NCBI GenBank assembly: GCA_031216915.1
Contig: CM062293.1
Span: 148,808,285 to 148,872,284 of the forward strand
Direction: 5' to 3'
DNA: 64,000 bases
Source of the DNA: Pictodentalium vernedei
Taxonomy: Eukaryota > Mollusca > Scaphopoda > Dentaliida > Dentaliidae
Made by a program: the position numbers and the translations under genes. This document shows positions 43,781 through 56,734 of this stretch, piece by piece (within the stretch, counting starts at the first letter, position 1; each line of letters starts with the position of its first letter). A model generated the notes under the pieces. It ran no database searches. It was not told where the DNA came from and worked only from the letters and a program-made list of their open reading frames with translations.

Positions 43781-44892
43781 TATTAATTATTATTAATTTA
43801 TTGGTGCTTAATGCCACATCATCAGCTAAGGCTATATCGTGGCGATCTTGGTTATTAAAATTGCAAGCTTCAAAACATATGCCACATCCAGAATATGTAG
43901 ATAAGTTGAAAACTGGTGATATAAAAGTTAAAAAATTTATATATTTTTTATACTTACCAATGACCCAGACTTAGCTGGTGCTAACTCTAAAATATTTAAG
44001 GCCAAACGCAAATTTTACCCCCCAATCCCCAAAATTTGCATCTAAAACTGAAAAATACATGTCGTATATGGTCCTCTATACTTTTACTCCACTGCACATG
44101 CGCAGTGTCAAGGAGGTCTCGAAACTGCCGCCAAAAGTCATTCTTACAACCAGTGCCTGGTAAGCGTTATGTACGCAGCGGGGAGGCAAGAGTTTCCAAC
44201 TCCTGGGAGGGCCTTCCCCGTCTGGGTCATTGGTAAGTATAAAAAATATATAAATTACTATAAATTTTTTAACATTTTTACACTGTACCAATGACCCAGA
44301 CTTAGCTGAATAGTAAAAAGGTTGGAGGGCCTAGGACATAAGGAAAATCCAATAGACTCAATTACCTATAACAGACCTATCCCCTCAATGAGAAAAAGAG
44401 AGATAGGCTACATTATCTTTCTTATTTGTATCAAAAAAGAAAGACACAACACCAATCTGTAATTGAGCACAATAATATCAATGATCTCTATAAAAATCTA
44501 GTATAACCCTTTATACTAATATTTTTAAAGGAAAGCCAATAAATACGGGAGTCTAGAGAAATGAGACTCTATATACTCATTTAAAAGTGTTCGAGGATTG
44601 TATATTAACACCCAATTAATCACGTGATATATACAGATACTTCACACCAATCAACACTTTAAAAAATATTACACAGATGAGTAAACATAGGCTTTACCCT
44701 TAAAATCATCTCGAAACCGACTCGGAATTACTGACTCTAAGGGAGGTATTCCCTTGCTTTACACTGTAAAACAGGTGACCTAAGGGAACACCCCCCCCCC
44801 CCCCCTTCCCCTTGCCCTGGATCAAATACTCCAGAGCAAAGAGGGCAGCAGGACTGCCAGAACCGAAGCCTATACACATATAGTTGCCACTG

Positions 44893-45175
44893 TTTAGTAG
44901 ACGACATTCTGAGTATAAAATAACGGACCTAAATAATGTACATCTGCAGAAAGGACTCAATATTCTCAGATACAAAATCGTGAAAATGGAGGGCTAAGAC
45001 CAATATGCAGCCCTCAATAGATCTGTAATAGCAACATTATTAGTCTAAGCCCATGATGCAGAAGAACTCTTACTTCATGAGCTTAAAACTAAAGCACAGA
45101 CTGCTGAATGAAGATATAATCATAAGCAGAACAGATAGTAGATTGAATCCATCTGACCATAGAATGGACCGAAAT
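44893..45175 (-). pseudogene. Recombinase 3' remnant, DIRS copy B
   Basis: It corresponds to the last ~95 codons of the recombinase gene (copy C 59654-59940) with frameshifts. It is joined at 45175/45176 directly to sequence that in copy A lies about 1.25 kb further 5' (near 11216), so the catalytic Arg region is lost. The junction shows only a GT microhomology. Confidence 0.8.
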
Positions 45176-47150
45176 GTGGAGGAAGCTTCCACGGCATGTC
45201 CCACAACAGACGCCTGAGTAAATTAATCCACAGTCTTTGTGGAGCTAGAGAAGCTATCAACAGAATTTGTATTAAAATAATTACATTTGAGCAATATCTG
45301 CTGAATCAACGGCGCTGAAAGATACGTATATCTTATTATTCCATCTCACAAGAATGATAGAGCATTTACTGCAAACGCTCGAAGATCGAAACATTATGAC
45401 ACATACGTCTGCAACTGACTGTTGAGATGCGTCGCAAATAAGTCGATCATTGGCCGCTCTCCTTGGTAGCAATCTGATTGAATACTCGTTTGTTGGAAGT
45501 CCATTCTAGTGGCAACAAACGGCCTCTCCGTGAAGGGAGTCTGCTAATACATTCAGACGACCCGGAATATGATGGACCAATAGGAGAACTTGATGTTCTA
45601 GTACCAACCGAAAGATTTAATCTGTTAACATGAATAACAGGATGGAATGAGTGCCTCCATAATTCAAAAAATATGCTAATACTGTCGAGTTGTCAAACAG
45701 AATTAGCATATGAACATTCTGAATAACGTTCCTCCAATAACGTTGCGCAAGCCATAATGACATCATTCTTGATGTTTGTGTGCTTGATAAGGAACTACGG
45801 AAACAAAAGACCCTGGCACTTTAATCCGTTGGGTTCAATGAAACTACCCAATCTGTTTGACTGGCATCCGTCAATACTGAAAACTCGGATCCGGCAATTG
45901 CAGTGGAACTATTCGAGTTAAGCACTGAAAACTTGCCCAAGTCTGAATCTCTTATTCACTTGATTTGACAAGATGTCCGTATCGAGCGAAAGAAACTTCA
46001 CCCTCCAAATTCTGAATTAAAAGAAGTTTGGAGAGGACAAATGTGCAACCGCCCCATTGGAATAAAATCATGGCAGTTCCGCACAAGGTATCAGTCACAT
46101 GAGATCTCTCGCTGAGACCTTGTCTGAGCGAAGACAATAGCAAGCATAACGACTGATTAATTTCGCTCTGGTTAACGGCAGAAGCTCATCCCCAGTGGGT
46201 AAATGACTTGGACGAAACCAGATCTGACTTCTCCTCGTTTACTTATGAAACCGAGACGTCGGATCGGATCAATAGAAGCAGAATCTGCACATTGTTCTGA
46301 AGCGTTAACTCATTGCCATACCTCTGAAGAATGTCGTCCAGGAAGGCCGATGTTACCGCAGACGAATGAGCTCGGAAATGAGTCATTACCAAGTTCGTTA
46401 TTCGAGTGAAAGCCCAGGAACTAGATTCAGACTGGAACACATTGGTCGGTGCTGAAACACAATTCCTATGATAAAGAAGCAAAGATACTTTCTGAAAGCC
46501 TGATGTACCATGACGTGAAAGTATGTAACTAGAAATCTATGCATGTAGCATAGTCGTACACCCGAATACTCGCTCTGACCGATCGGATGGACTCCATATA
46601 GAAACTTAGAGCCACGATCAGCTTGTTATCCAGCTCAGATGATGAGTGGACAGAAAGAGCCGTCTGGTTTTGGAACCAGAAAAGGATGGTTGTAGAAACC
46701 TGGAAAATCCTGGATTTCTGCGATCTCTATCGCGATCATTTCAGAAGAGACTGGACTTCTGATGGAAGCGAGCCTCTATCCTACTGACTGACGGAAGCTG
46801 AGTCCATCTTGGACTCCGAGTTAACAGAGGATTTCGTTTGAGGAACAATACAGTCCTTCCGAAAACACCCCTTGAATCCAAGGTACGTCCGTAATCTAAT
46901 CTCAAATAATTGAGAAACTCGACAGTCTTCCGCTCACTAATACATGACAGAGGATAAAACCATTACCTCCTGGTCCTGCGAGGCTTGCGGAAGGAGAAGC
47001 CATGTCCTCTACAGCCCACACCTCGCCTCGTCGACCTAGGGGCGTCTTGAGCGGAATTACGGCCCCTATCTGAGTCGCTACCCAGACGGTCTCTAGAATA
47101 AGACCTAGAGGACGCATGGGAACCTCTATAGGAACTTCCCTTGGACGTAT
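45176..47150 (-). pseudogene. RT/RNase H remnant, DIRS copy B
   Basis: Nucleotide similarity to copy A 11216-13241 continues throughout. Recognisable pieces include 'SSWAFTRITNLVMTHFRAHS' with 'FLDDILQRYGNELTLQN' near 46330-46440 (FLDD in place of YLDD). Numerous frameshifts and stops rule out a product. Confidence 0.85.
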
Positions 47151-49690
47151 TCATCCCAGAAGTGCCTGTCCTACTCTTCTCTGCTGAATCCGACTATATG
47201 GAAGCGAATTTAAATAGCAGAGAGTCTAAAGCTTTCTTAGTTAACTGATCATAAACTGCGAAAAGCTTGCCGTCGAAGAAAACTCTCCGGAGACAGGAGC
47301 GACTCTGAGAGAGTTTTTCACCTTACTATCTACACGCGTGGATGTAGCCAGGGCCGCGTCACGTCCAACCAACTCCATAATGCCACTAAAGGACGGAGTT
47401 TTACGTGAGGCCCTTAAAAGAACTCTTAAGGAGGTTGTACATCCTAGAATTCTTTTTGCTTTGAGATGTAATGATAACGTTCTGGTAAGGTGATCTGCAT
47501 ACGATAATGCGTCTAAGCTGTCCCTGCTAGACGATATTGTTATTTCCAACATCATGGTTGGAATTGACATAGACGACAGATAAACAATACTAGTTCCTGA
47601 CCTGGTCGTCTAGATGCAGAGAACTCTCAGAATGCTCTATCCTGCCATTTCAAAATATTCGATGAATTGATGAAAGGCAGATGTAGAGCATATTGCCGAT
47701 AAGAAACCTGACCTGCCCATTTAGGTAGCAAGTTATATAAATATAGCGTCATTCAACAGATCAAATGTCCGTGAAACATATCTGGACTATGTCGGAAACT
47801 GAGGGATGATGTCCCTAAACCGATAAGAATTCTGTGTCCAGTGGAGCTATCCGTCTCTTATCCGGCAACGCAGCATTTTGGTCTGGAGGAACAACGTCTG
47901 ATGATAATGCCGGATGCACTCTACGGCAATTATGTTGTTCCAAAAAGGGAAAACACAACTCATCCGTATCCCTTTCACCATCCTGTCGGACCACTTGAAA
48001 TTCTTGGTCGTCCGTGCCTGAACCTGCAGCGGAACATACCAACCCAGCTTCCTCGGATAATTCCTGATCCGACAGAGTTACTGTCGGTTGCTGGGATGCT
48101 GCAATAATTTGTGCTATCTGTGATAGCATGTCCGTAACAGAGGCCTGTGGAGCTGCAGTCTTATAGGATTTAGCCGCTGGAAGCTCCTTGGACGTTCACT
48201 CCTGCATACCTGTAATATGTGAACATCCGGAGAATGAAGGCCTCGTATCCTTGGCTACTGGATGGCGTGACCTGGACGCCGTAGAATCCCTGGTTGGCGA
48301 TATTGATTGAATATCACAGGTCACGTAGACAAGGTGTGGACGCGTGTGCTGCCGTGAGGTTGAGGAAGCCGAAAGAGCAGTCTATCCGGACTGTCTATAT
48401 AACAGAGCGTCCCGAGCGGTGGACATATGCCCCGACTGAGGAACGTTTTGTATCACAACATCTGGGCCCAGATGTTGTAAAACGAGAGAGGGACCTCTCT
48501 CGCTCGCAGCCCGGATGGACCTGGACGAGCTAGGAACCGGACTAATAGGCTTCCTCCGTACCATCCTCGTATCCGTCGTCCCTGGGTGTGCACATTGTAT
48601 TTTATAGTGCTCGCATCACCCCAATCTCCTTCCTGGACCGCAACGGACAAACTCGGGTGCTGAGCCATTCGGTGAATGGTCGCGACACCAGGCGAGCTAG
48701 CGGAAGCCAACACCATCGATCCTACTAGGGAACTCCAGGCAATTGATGAATCTACATGAGCACTTTGCCGTTAACTCTTCATTTGACTGTGACAACGGAA
48801 GCACACTTTACGAAGACATCATGGTAACAATACCTAGTTCATGTTACCCTATGAGACCTGTGGAGCCGCGGTCCTACGTGAATATCTGCTGGAAGCTCCC
48901 GGGACGTTCATTCCTGCATTTATATAATATGCGAACATCCCAACTGGAAAGGTCTCGTATCCTTGGCTAGCAGATGGAGTGACCTGGTCGACGTGTATTC
49001 CTTGGTCGGTGAAGCAGGAGCACCAGGGATGTTCAATCCTGCATTTATATAATATGTGAACGTCCCCTGGAAATCTGTGGTCACATAGCCATGGTGCGGT
49101 CATGTGTGTCGACGAGGATGAGGAAGCCAATATAACAGCTGCTTAGGGCTGTCATGCGACGGAGCGTCCCAAGCAGGAGGAGTGGACGTAAGCTCCAACT
49201 AAATGAACAACATACAACAACATCGCGGTGCAGATGTCGATGCAAGAGAGAGGGGGCCTCTCTCGCTCGCGGTCCGGGGGACCTGAACGAGCTAGCTATC
49301 GGACTGACAGGCTTCCTCCATACTATCCTCGGATCCGTCGGAGCTGGATGTGCACATCTGAAGTTTTATAGTGCTCGCATCACCCAATCTGCTTCCCTGG
49401 ACCGCAACGGACTAACCTGGGTGCTGAGCCATTCTGTCCTGGTGAATGGTCGCGACACCGGGTGGACTAGCGGGCGACAATGCCTTCGATAGAACTAGCT
49501 AACGCCCAGCAATTGTCGTAATACCTTGAGCACTTCCCGCTAGCCCTAATATTGCAATGACGGAGACACACTTATTGAAGACATCACGGAAACATCACTC
49601 TCAGTTCTGAAAAAGAAACTGATAATATATAGTGACCTTACGGAGAGAGGACCGCAGTGGACCTTTCCCCGCACCAAAATACCTTGACAC
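46963..49690 (-). pseudogene. ORF1 (Gag-like) remnant, DIRS copy B, with internal duplication
   Basis: It matches ORF1 of copies A and C in pieces ('LDALSYADHLTRTLSLHL', 'AALATSTRVDSKVKNSLRVA'). The N-terminal part exists twice: 48128-48854 and 48855-49560 are diverged copies of one ~0.73-kb segment. The second contains a further small duplication ('catttatataatatg' twice). Multiple stops; no product expected. Confidence 0.85.
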
Positions 49691-50869
49691 ACGTCTCCAA
49701 CGTTGTCATATCAATCAACACACACAGAGCAAGAATTAATGCGACTACATTGAAGAATATTTTTTCAACCAGAAGAAATATACACCGTCATATTTCTCGC
49801 ACTAACTCTTGAAATAAATATACATAATATATTATAATTCATTATAATATTTCAAAAGAAAATAATTTTCAAAAAAAAAATTTTTGAAAAAATTTTCAGA
49901 AGAGCCCAAGTTCCCAATGGGAACCCTGAGCCCAAAGGATCCCAAAAAAACCTAAGTGTGGACAAATTTTTTTAATCATTTTGAAAAATTAATGTAACAC
50001 TTACGGACAATATTAATGTATCTTGCTATGAACTAAATTAAGCAGAAGACAAGTAATCATTGTCAGAAGTAACAGTTGTCAACATAAGCAAAAGTGTCAA
50101 CAAACCGGAAACATGACTCCAGGCACTGAAACAAACATGGCCCGAAATCAGTTACCAATTTAAACACTATCTGATGCAAAACAGAGGCTTCCAGAGAAGA
50201 AACTGTAGAACATCAGATGGTAGATGCAGACCAAAACGTCTAAACACCCCTAGGGTGAGGACGTAAACATGGGGAAAAAACAGAAAATAATTCTGTTTCC
50301 AAGCCAAAACTCCCAAGAAATTTTAGTAGTAAACATTACAAAAAATAAGCCAAAAGCATGGGAGAATAGCTAGGGGGGAATAAAGGAAAGGGACAGAGGA
50401 AACACTGATTAAACAATGGAACATTCATAGCAAGAATGACCACAATAAGGTCATGCCACGAAAATAGGTAACATGTAATAATTTCATAAAATAATTATAA
50501 GTTACAGCCCTGAACATTTGTTTCCACTGTTTTTTCCTCTCCACCTTCTATTTCCACCATATATCCACCATTTCTCTCATAATTATGCATCTGGCATCTT
50601 TAAAACTGAGATTTACAAGCACAAATAACAGTGAAGTGTAACTGTATTGAGGGCCAAACAAAGAATGACTTTTGGCGTCAGTTTTGAGACCTCCTTGATA
50701 CTGCGCATGCGCCGCAGAGTAAAAGTATGGAGGACCATATAGGACATGTATTTTTCGGTTTTAGATGCAAATTTGGGGGATTGGGGGGTAAAATTTGCAT
50801 TTGGCCCTAAATATTTTAGAGTTAGCACCAGCTAAGTCTGGGTCATTGGTACAGTGTAAAAATATGTAC

Positions 50870-52075
50870 AACCTTAAAACTTATCCAATTGAATCCCAAT
50901 GAAAAGTTATCTATTAGAACTATACGTTTCTTAGCCAACATACAGGCGACCATGGTCAAGTGTACAATTCCAATAATGAACTACCCAATTGTAACTGTAC
51001 AATTACATGAGTGTAGGAATAAGCCTCAGGTACCACTTTAGGGTTGAAAACTGGATTTCGAATATGGAATAGGATACAATTAAAAAGCCTGTCATGGACC
51101 ATCCCCAATAATTCATTGTTCCCTAGGTCCATTAAAACCAATGACTGTGAAAGAATGAATGAATTTACCACTCCGAATAATGAAGTCAAAATTTGAGAAC
51201 ATATGCATAGACAGCCTGTTGGAAACTCCATAACTGATCCAACTAGCCCCAAAATTCTCATAAGCTCTATAGTAAAGCAGAGTCAGAATCAAGAGAATCT
51301 ATTCCGTAATAAGTCTGCCTAATAATGTATACATATTATGCATGCAATAAACAGAATCCCACCTCAAAATGACGCTAATGCGATTAACCTGAGGAATAGA
51401 CTCATGCGTCGTAAGAAAAGCAGACAGCTCTGAGCGTAACTACTCAGAGTAGACTAATTGCCACATTTGGAGAATGTCGCCACATAACCAGCATGCCTGC
51501 CATACAGGAACATGAAGGCTAATATTATCAACCGAATGTATTCATAATAGAATCTGGAATCCAAGAACAGTTACTGTTCAGGAATCATATGCTCATATAT
51601 CACTTATGAACGATCAATCACAGGAAGCAAACCATCTAGAGTGTTGCCATTAGACCACAACCCACCGCCAATCGAAGAGCAGTGAAAGGCATGCATATAA
51701 TTGAATGCATACAAGGCTTACAGGAAGAGCACTACGTCCTGCCCTGTAATCGCCTCTTAACATACTGGTGGGGGAGGGGTGGGGGAAGTTCGACGAACAA
51801 AATCATATCAAACCCCTCTCACCCACAATACTTGAATTGCTAGATAAGTAAGGCAGGCGCAGTAATATTAAGTCTTGGGACAGTGACAAATTCATTTTTC
51901 GCTGTAAGAAAAAGAAACTTCACGCCACATTCCCAAGCTATACTGCTGCTGCTATTCTCAACTAGAACTATCACTGAAGGTGATTAATACCCCCGCTTTG
52001 GGTTTTTAGAGGAATGCACTTCTGATCATGTAGGCGAAGGCCATAAGGAAATGTATACATAAAGATCATTTTTTG
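50870..52075 (-). pseudogene. Decayed RT remnant of another DIRS-like family
   Basis: The minus-strand frame at 50956-51261 starts 'MRILGLVGSVMEF-PTGCLC'. This aligns with 'FMRLIGLCGAAADLIPMGRL' of copy A, the stretch just C-terminal to RT. Around 51610-51640 a 'DGLLPVIDR'-like stretch resembles 'DGSFRPVIDLS'. It is too decayed for a full alignment by eye; the order fits minus orientation. Confidence 0.5.
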
Positions 52076-52084
52076 TTGTTGAAA

Positions 52085-54172
52085 TTTGTATTTGCATGTG
52101 GCCTTCCACAGAACAGCACTGAATACTTAAAGAGCCCACACATATATGGTTTACATTTGGAAAAACACATTTACAATGTGCAACATGTATTCAAAATCGG
52201 TTCATTAATGTAGGAGGAGTTGCACACACAAGAATCCCATTTGAAAACCCATAATAAATCCAAGTTAAAGGGAGATAACCTGGTTAAAATTGTCGCAGAT
52301 CAAAAATTTGGGAATATGCATATGTTCACTTAGTTGTGATAATGTTTGAAAGGTTTGGTCAAAATTGATTGATAAATGTAGGAGGAGTTGCACGCACAAG
52401 AATTTCATGTAGAAACCCATAAAAAATCTAAGTTAAAGGGAGATAACCTAGTTAAAATTGCCACAGTTCAAAAATTTTGGAATATGCGCATGTTCACTTA
52501 GTAGTGATGATGTCTGTAAACTTTCGTCCAAATTGATTGATAAATGTAGGTGGAGTTGTGCACACAAGAATTTCATGCAGAAACCCATATTAAATCAAAG
52601 TTCAAGAGAGATAACCTGGTTAAAATTGTCGCAGATCAAAAAGTTTGGAATATGCACATGTTCGCTTAGTAGAGATGATGTTTGAAAGGTTTCATCAAAA
52701 TCGGTTCATTAATGTAGGAGGAGCTGCGCACACAAGAATTTGTTCGAACGGAAAGACATAATAAATCTAAGTCAAAGGGAGATAACCTGGTTAAAATTGT
52801 CGCAGATCAAAAATCTTGGAATAAGCGCATGTTCACTTAGTAGTGATGATGTCTGAAAAGTTTTGTCCAAATTGATTGATAAATGTAGGAGGAGTTGCTC
52901 GCACAAGAATTTCATGTAGAAACCCATAATAAATCTAAGTTAAAGGGAGATAATCTAGTTAAAATTGCCACAGCTCAAAAATTTTGGAATATGCGCATGT
53001 TCACTAGAGTAGTGATGATGTCTGTGAACTTTCGTCCAAATTGATTGATAAATGTAGGAGGAGTTGCGCACACAAGAATTTCATGCAGAAACCCATATTA
53101 AATCAAAGTTCAAGAGAGATAACCTGGTTAAAATTGTCGCACAGGGCTCGATTTAACTGGATTAGCATAGCATTTTGCTCTCCAATTTCTGAATTTTGCT
53201 ATTCAAGATTTATTAGTTTCAAGTGCTTTTGGATCAACTGCTAATCAATTTTCCAGGGTGAATAGTAAATTGATATTCAAAATTTTCAGATTAAATCAAG
53301 CCCTGTTGTCGCAGATCAAAAAGTTTGGAATATGCACATGTTCACTTAGTAGAGATGATGTTTGAAAGGTTTCATCAAAATCGGTTCATTAATGTAGGAG
53401 GAGTTGCGCACACAAGAATTTGTTCGAACGGAAAGACATAATAAATCTAAGTCAAAGGGAGATAACCTGGTTAAAATTGTCGCAGATCAAAAATCTTGGA
53501 ACATGCGCATGTTCACTTAGTAGTGATGATGTCTGAAAAGTTTTGTCCAAATTGATTGATAAATGTAGGAGGAGTTGCGCACACAAGAATTTCATGTAGA
53601 AACCCATATTAAATCAAAGTTCAAGAGAGATAACCTGGTTAAAATTGTCGCAGATTAAAAAGTTTGAAATATGCACATGTTCACTTAGTAGAGATGATGT
53701 TTGAAAGGTTTCATCAAAATCGGTTCATTAATGTAGGAGTTGCGCACACAAGAATTTGTTCGGATGGAAAGACACAATAAATCTAAGTCAAAGGGAGATA
53801 ACCTGGTTTAAATTGTCGCAGATCAAAAATCTTGGAGTATGCGCATGTTCACTTAGTAGTGATGATGTCTGAAAAGTTTTGTCCAAATTGATTGATAAAT
53901 GTAGGAGGAGTTGCGCACACAAGAATTTCATATAGAAACCCATATTAAATCAAAGTTCAAGAGAGATAACTTGGTTAAAATTGTCGCAGATCAAAAAGTT
54001 TGGAATATGCACATGTTCACTTAGTAGAGATGAAGGTTTCATCAAAATCGGTTCATTAATGTAGGAGGAGTTGCGCACAAAGGATTTGTCCGGATGGAAA
54101 GACGTACAGACGGACGGACGGACGTACAGGGCGATTCCTATATAGCCCCCACTTCTTCGAAGCGGGGGTATA
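52085..54172 (+). mobile_element. Tandem-core element, ~168-bp units x10-11, with 3' hairpin
   Basis: Units marked 'ggaatatgcacatgttcac', 'ggttcattaatgtaggagg' and 'agttgcgcacacaagaattt' recur near 52310, 52479, 52647, 52815, 52986, 53328, 53500, 53665, 53834 and 54003. Two monomer types partly alternate ('tttcatcaaaatcggttc' and 'ttttgtccaaattgattg'). It ends (GACGGACG)n 'tacagggcgattcc' and a hairpin 'gcccccacttc' / 'gaagcgggggtata'. One unit is split by a hAT-like MITE. Confidence 0.8.
53142..53305. mobile_element. hAT-like MITE with 8-bp target duplication
   Basis: 164 bp with ends CAGGGCTCGATTTAA and TTAAATCAAGCCCTG. The direct repeat TTGTCGCA flanks it at 53134-53141 and 53306-53313. 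Neighbouring uninterrupted units supply the empty site ('aaattgtcgcagatcaa'). CAGGG ends plus an 8-bp duplication are hAT hallmarks. Confidence 0.9.
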
Positions 54173-54179
54173 ATAAAGA

Positions 54180-56060
54180 GCAACACAGCTAAAAAGCTTG
54201 TAGTTAGCCCAAACAAGCAGAATGACACTAACCCGGCGTGACTCATAATGCTATAGAAACCATATGGCTCCTTCACGTCTGACCGACTCCATAATGTCAC
54301 TAAGGATGTAGTGGGACGTGATGAACATGGCACTATTGCAAGGAATATATCCGCTGAAACAGCGTCGACATATCCCTTGAAATCAAGCCAGTACGCCATG
54401 TCATCAAATAATACACCATATAGACATAATATCCAATCATCAAGGGGAAATATAATCCACAACAAAAGATTTGATAAGAAAGTGGGAGACAAAAACTATT
54501 TTCTGGCACCCGATCACAAGAAACCTAGATGAACTTCTTGCATCTTGTCCGATTATAGCATGAATATAATCCTGAAAAGAAGGTAACTATAGGCATTCAA
54601 AAGAACGCTCATTAATCACACTAGGTTAATATGGTGTTATCAATATGACTAAAAGCCTCAGACAACTAACATAAAAACAATACCGCTAAGGAGAGAACAA
54701 ACTCTTCGCATGTAACGGTACCTTGCCCAATAGATCAGTGGTCTCAGCCTGACTGAAGCAGCTAAAGGTCTTTCTATTCCAGAAGCCAATTAAATGGCTG
54801 ATAACTGTGGCCCTAGAAGCTCACTAAAGGAGTCTTACAATGCTAGCCACTAATGACAGGGATAAAAACACTGCTCAAACTTTTAGCTTGGCTACTAAGA
54901 TGTCAATGTCAACAATAAGACTAAAGTCTCTGACAGTTAAGAAAACAACACCGAGAAGGAAAAGAGCACTCTTTTTCTTTAGCGGTTCTATTCCCAAAAG
55001 ACAGCAGTCTCAGCCTAGCTAATGGAGCTTAGAAGATTTCATCCCTGTGAAGACAGATAACTCAGTGCAAATTTTGCGACTTTTGACAGCTCACTATATG
55101 GAGACTTACGTTAGTCGCTCAAGTTAAGGAAAAAAAAAGAAAAAAAGAAAAAGTGCCGCACCTGATTCTTATAAGGTGTCAACGAAAGGACTAAAAGCCC
55201 CAGACGCCTAAGAATACAACACCGAGAAAGAAACAACATGCTCTTTCCTTTCAACAGCCCTAATTCCAAAGAGATAATTCCAACAAAGGCGGCAACAATA
55301 GGACTAATTGCCTGTGACGCCTAGGAATATTACACTGAGAAGGAAACCGTGATTCTTTCCTTCTAACGGCTTATTCCAAACAGCTAGTGGTCTCAGCATA
55401 GCTAACAGAGCCTAAAAATCATACATCTGTGAAAAACAGATATCTGTGTGTAACCCTGCGGCCTTAGGCAGCTCACTATATGGAGACTTACGATGTTAGC
55501 AGCTAATGTATAAGAAAAGGACCACTCTAACTGTACATAAGGCTACTATGGCATCCACAATAGCACTAAATGCCTCTGACGTCTAGGAATACAACACTGA
55601 GAAGGGAAAGACATACTTACTCCTTCTAATTGCTCTATTCCCAACAAGACAGTGGTCTCAGCTTATCTATGAGCTATCGATCTTCTATATTCGTAAGGAA
55701 TAGATCACTGCCTTTCTTATACTGTTGCTAAGCCAAGAGAGGCGTTGTTAATCGTACCAAAAGCCTTCAACACCTGAGCCGAAAGATCCGGAAAGGAAGA
55801 TCTTTGTCCTTCCTCTGCCCGGTACTTTAAGCTGTTTTTGCTAAACAAATGCAGACTTTTGTTGAGCTTATGAATACAAATTCAAAGTTTTAATGTGCCA
55901 TTCTGTGAGGGTTGGAAAAATAACATCCGTAGACCTCTCACCGTCTGAATGTTCCATCTAAAATATGGTCAACACCATTCAAATGTACAGATGACTGGAC
56001 CAACCCAGCACTGTCCGACAGCTCACTACCGGAGACTGTTGACGGCAGAACCTGTGTGTA
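54180..56060 (-). pseudogene. Decayed ORF1 region of a DIRS-like element with internal repeats
   Basis: 'cacgtctgaccgactccata' near 54275 matches ORF1 of copies A and B. The stretch 55735-55800 ('gccgaaagatccggaaagg') and 55990-56050 ('gaccaacccagcactgtccg') match more N-terminal ORF1 positions in the right order. Between them five or so ~200-bp degenerate repeats ('aacaccgagaaggaaa', 'gtggtctcagcctagcta') occur at about 54670, 54945, 55205, 55330 and 55570. No open frame remains. Confidence 0.5.
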
Positions 56061-56734
56061 TAGTGGGGGTAGGCTTTATTTATTTATTTAAATTTTTCCT
56101 TTGAACTAACCATAACATCAGCTGCACATTTTCTGCACACACAGATACTGCTGCTGACATGTCTAACTTCTAAGTACTTCCTTTTTCTTATCATAAATAG
56201 CATAAAACATACGACTGCAGTCTAAAAATTCACCGACTATCACTGTAAAGCAGATGACAAGAACTTGATCCGTTTCAATATTCCGCAATCATTTTTAGAT
56301 GATATTTTTAGACATTAGAAATGGTATGTCATCATTGTTGTTCCAATGGCGTTGAGTCGCAGGCAAAAATGTCGAACAGAGAGTTTTTTTTATCAAATAA
56401 AGAAGCTATAGTATGATGATTTGATTATTAATTTATGATAACATGAAGTTAAATACCTTGTGGATAGCTGTACAAGAAAACTGTGTTGATGAATCTTTGT
56501 TCAATGGACGAATTCACAAATGAACTGGGAAGGTGGTATTGGTCAGAGCAAAATAGGCTTTCATTACTTGTCTGTATTATAACTGTATGAGTAACACAGG
56601 GTCAGGACTGACGTGGTGCATTCATTGTTATCAGTGAAAAAGTGGTTGCAGCCACAACTTCCAGTAACTGTGATTTAAATTATGATAATCGGTCAAAACA
56701 AACTTGAGTAATGATATGACATGTGAAAAATTAT
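56061..56734. other. Putative intron, nothing recognised
   Basis: AT-rich DNA with (TTTA)n at 56076-56090. No exon or repeat family member is identified. Confidence 0.5.

Larger units (their letters stand above)
43927..50863 (-). mobile_element. DIRS-like element copy B, full length but degenerate
   Basis: Both inverted terminal repeats (43955-44140 and about 50668-50852) and the ICR (44220-44301) are present. All three genes carry many stops and frameshifts. A ~1.25-kb deletion removes most of the recombinase gene and its junction, and a ~0.73-kb duplication enlarges ORF1. It lies inside the putative receptor intron on the same strand as the receptor. Confidence 0.88.

Noticed and set aside
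50870-56060. One single old DIRS element X spanning this whole interval plus the 42.9-kb 3' end
   Set aside because: Order and strand would fit, but the recombinase and RNase H parts are missing and family identity of the pieces cannot be shown by eye, so they are listed separately.
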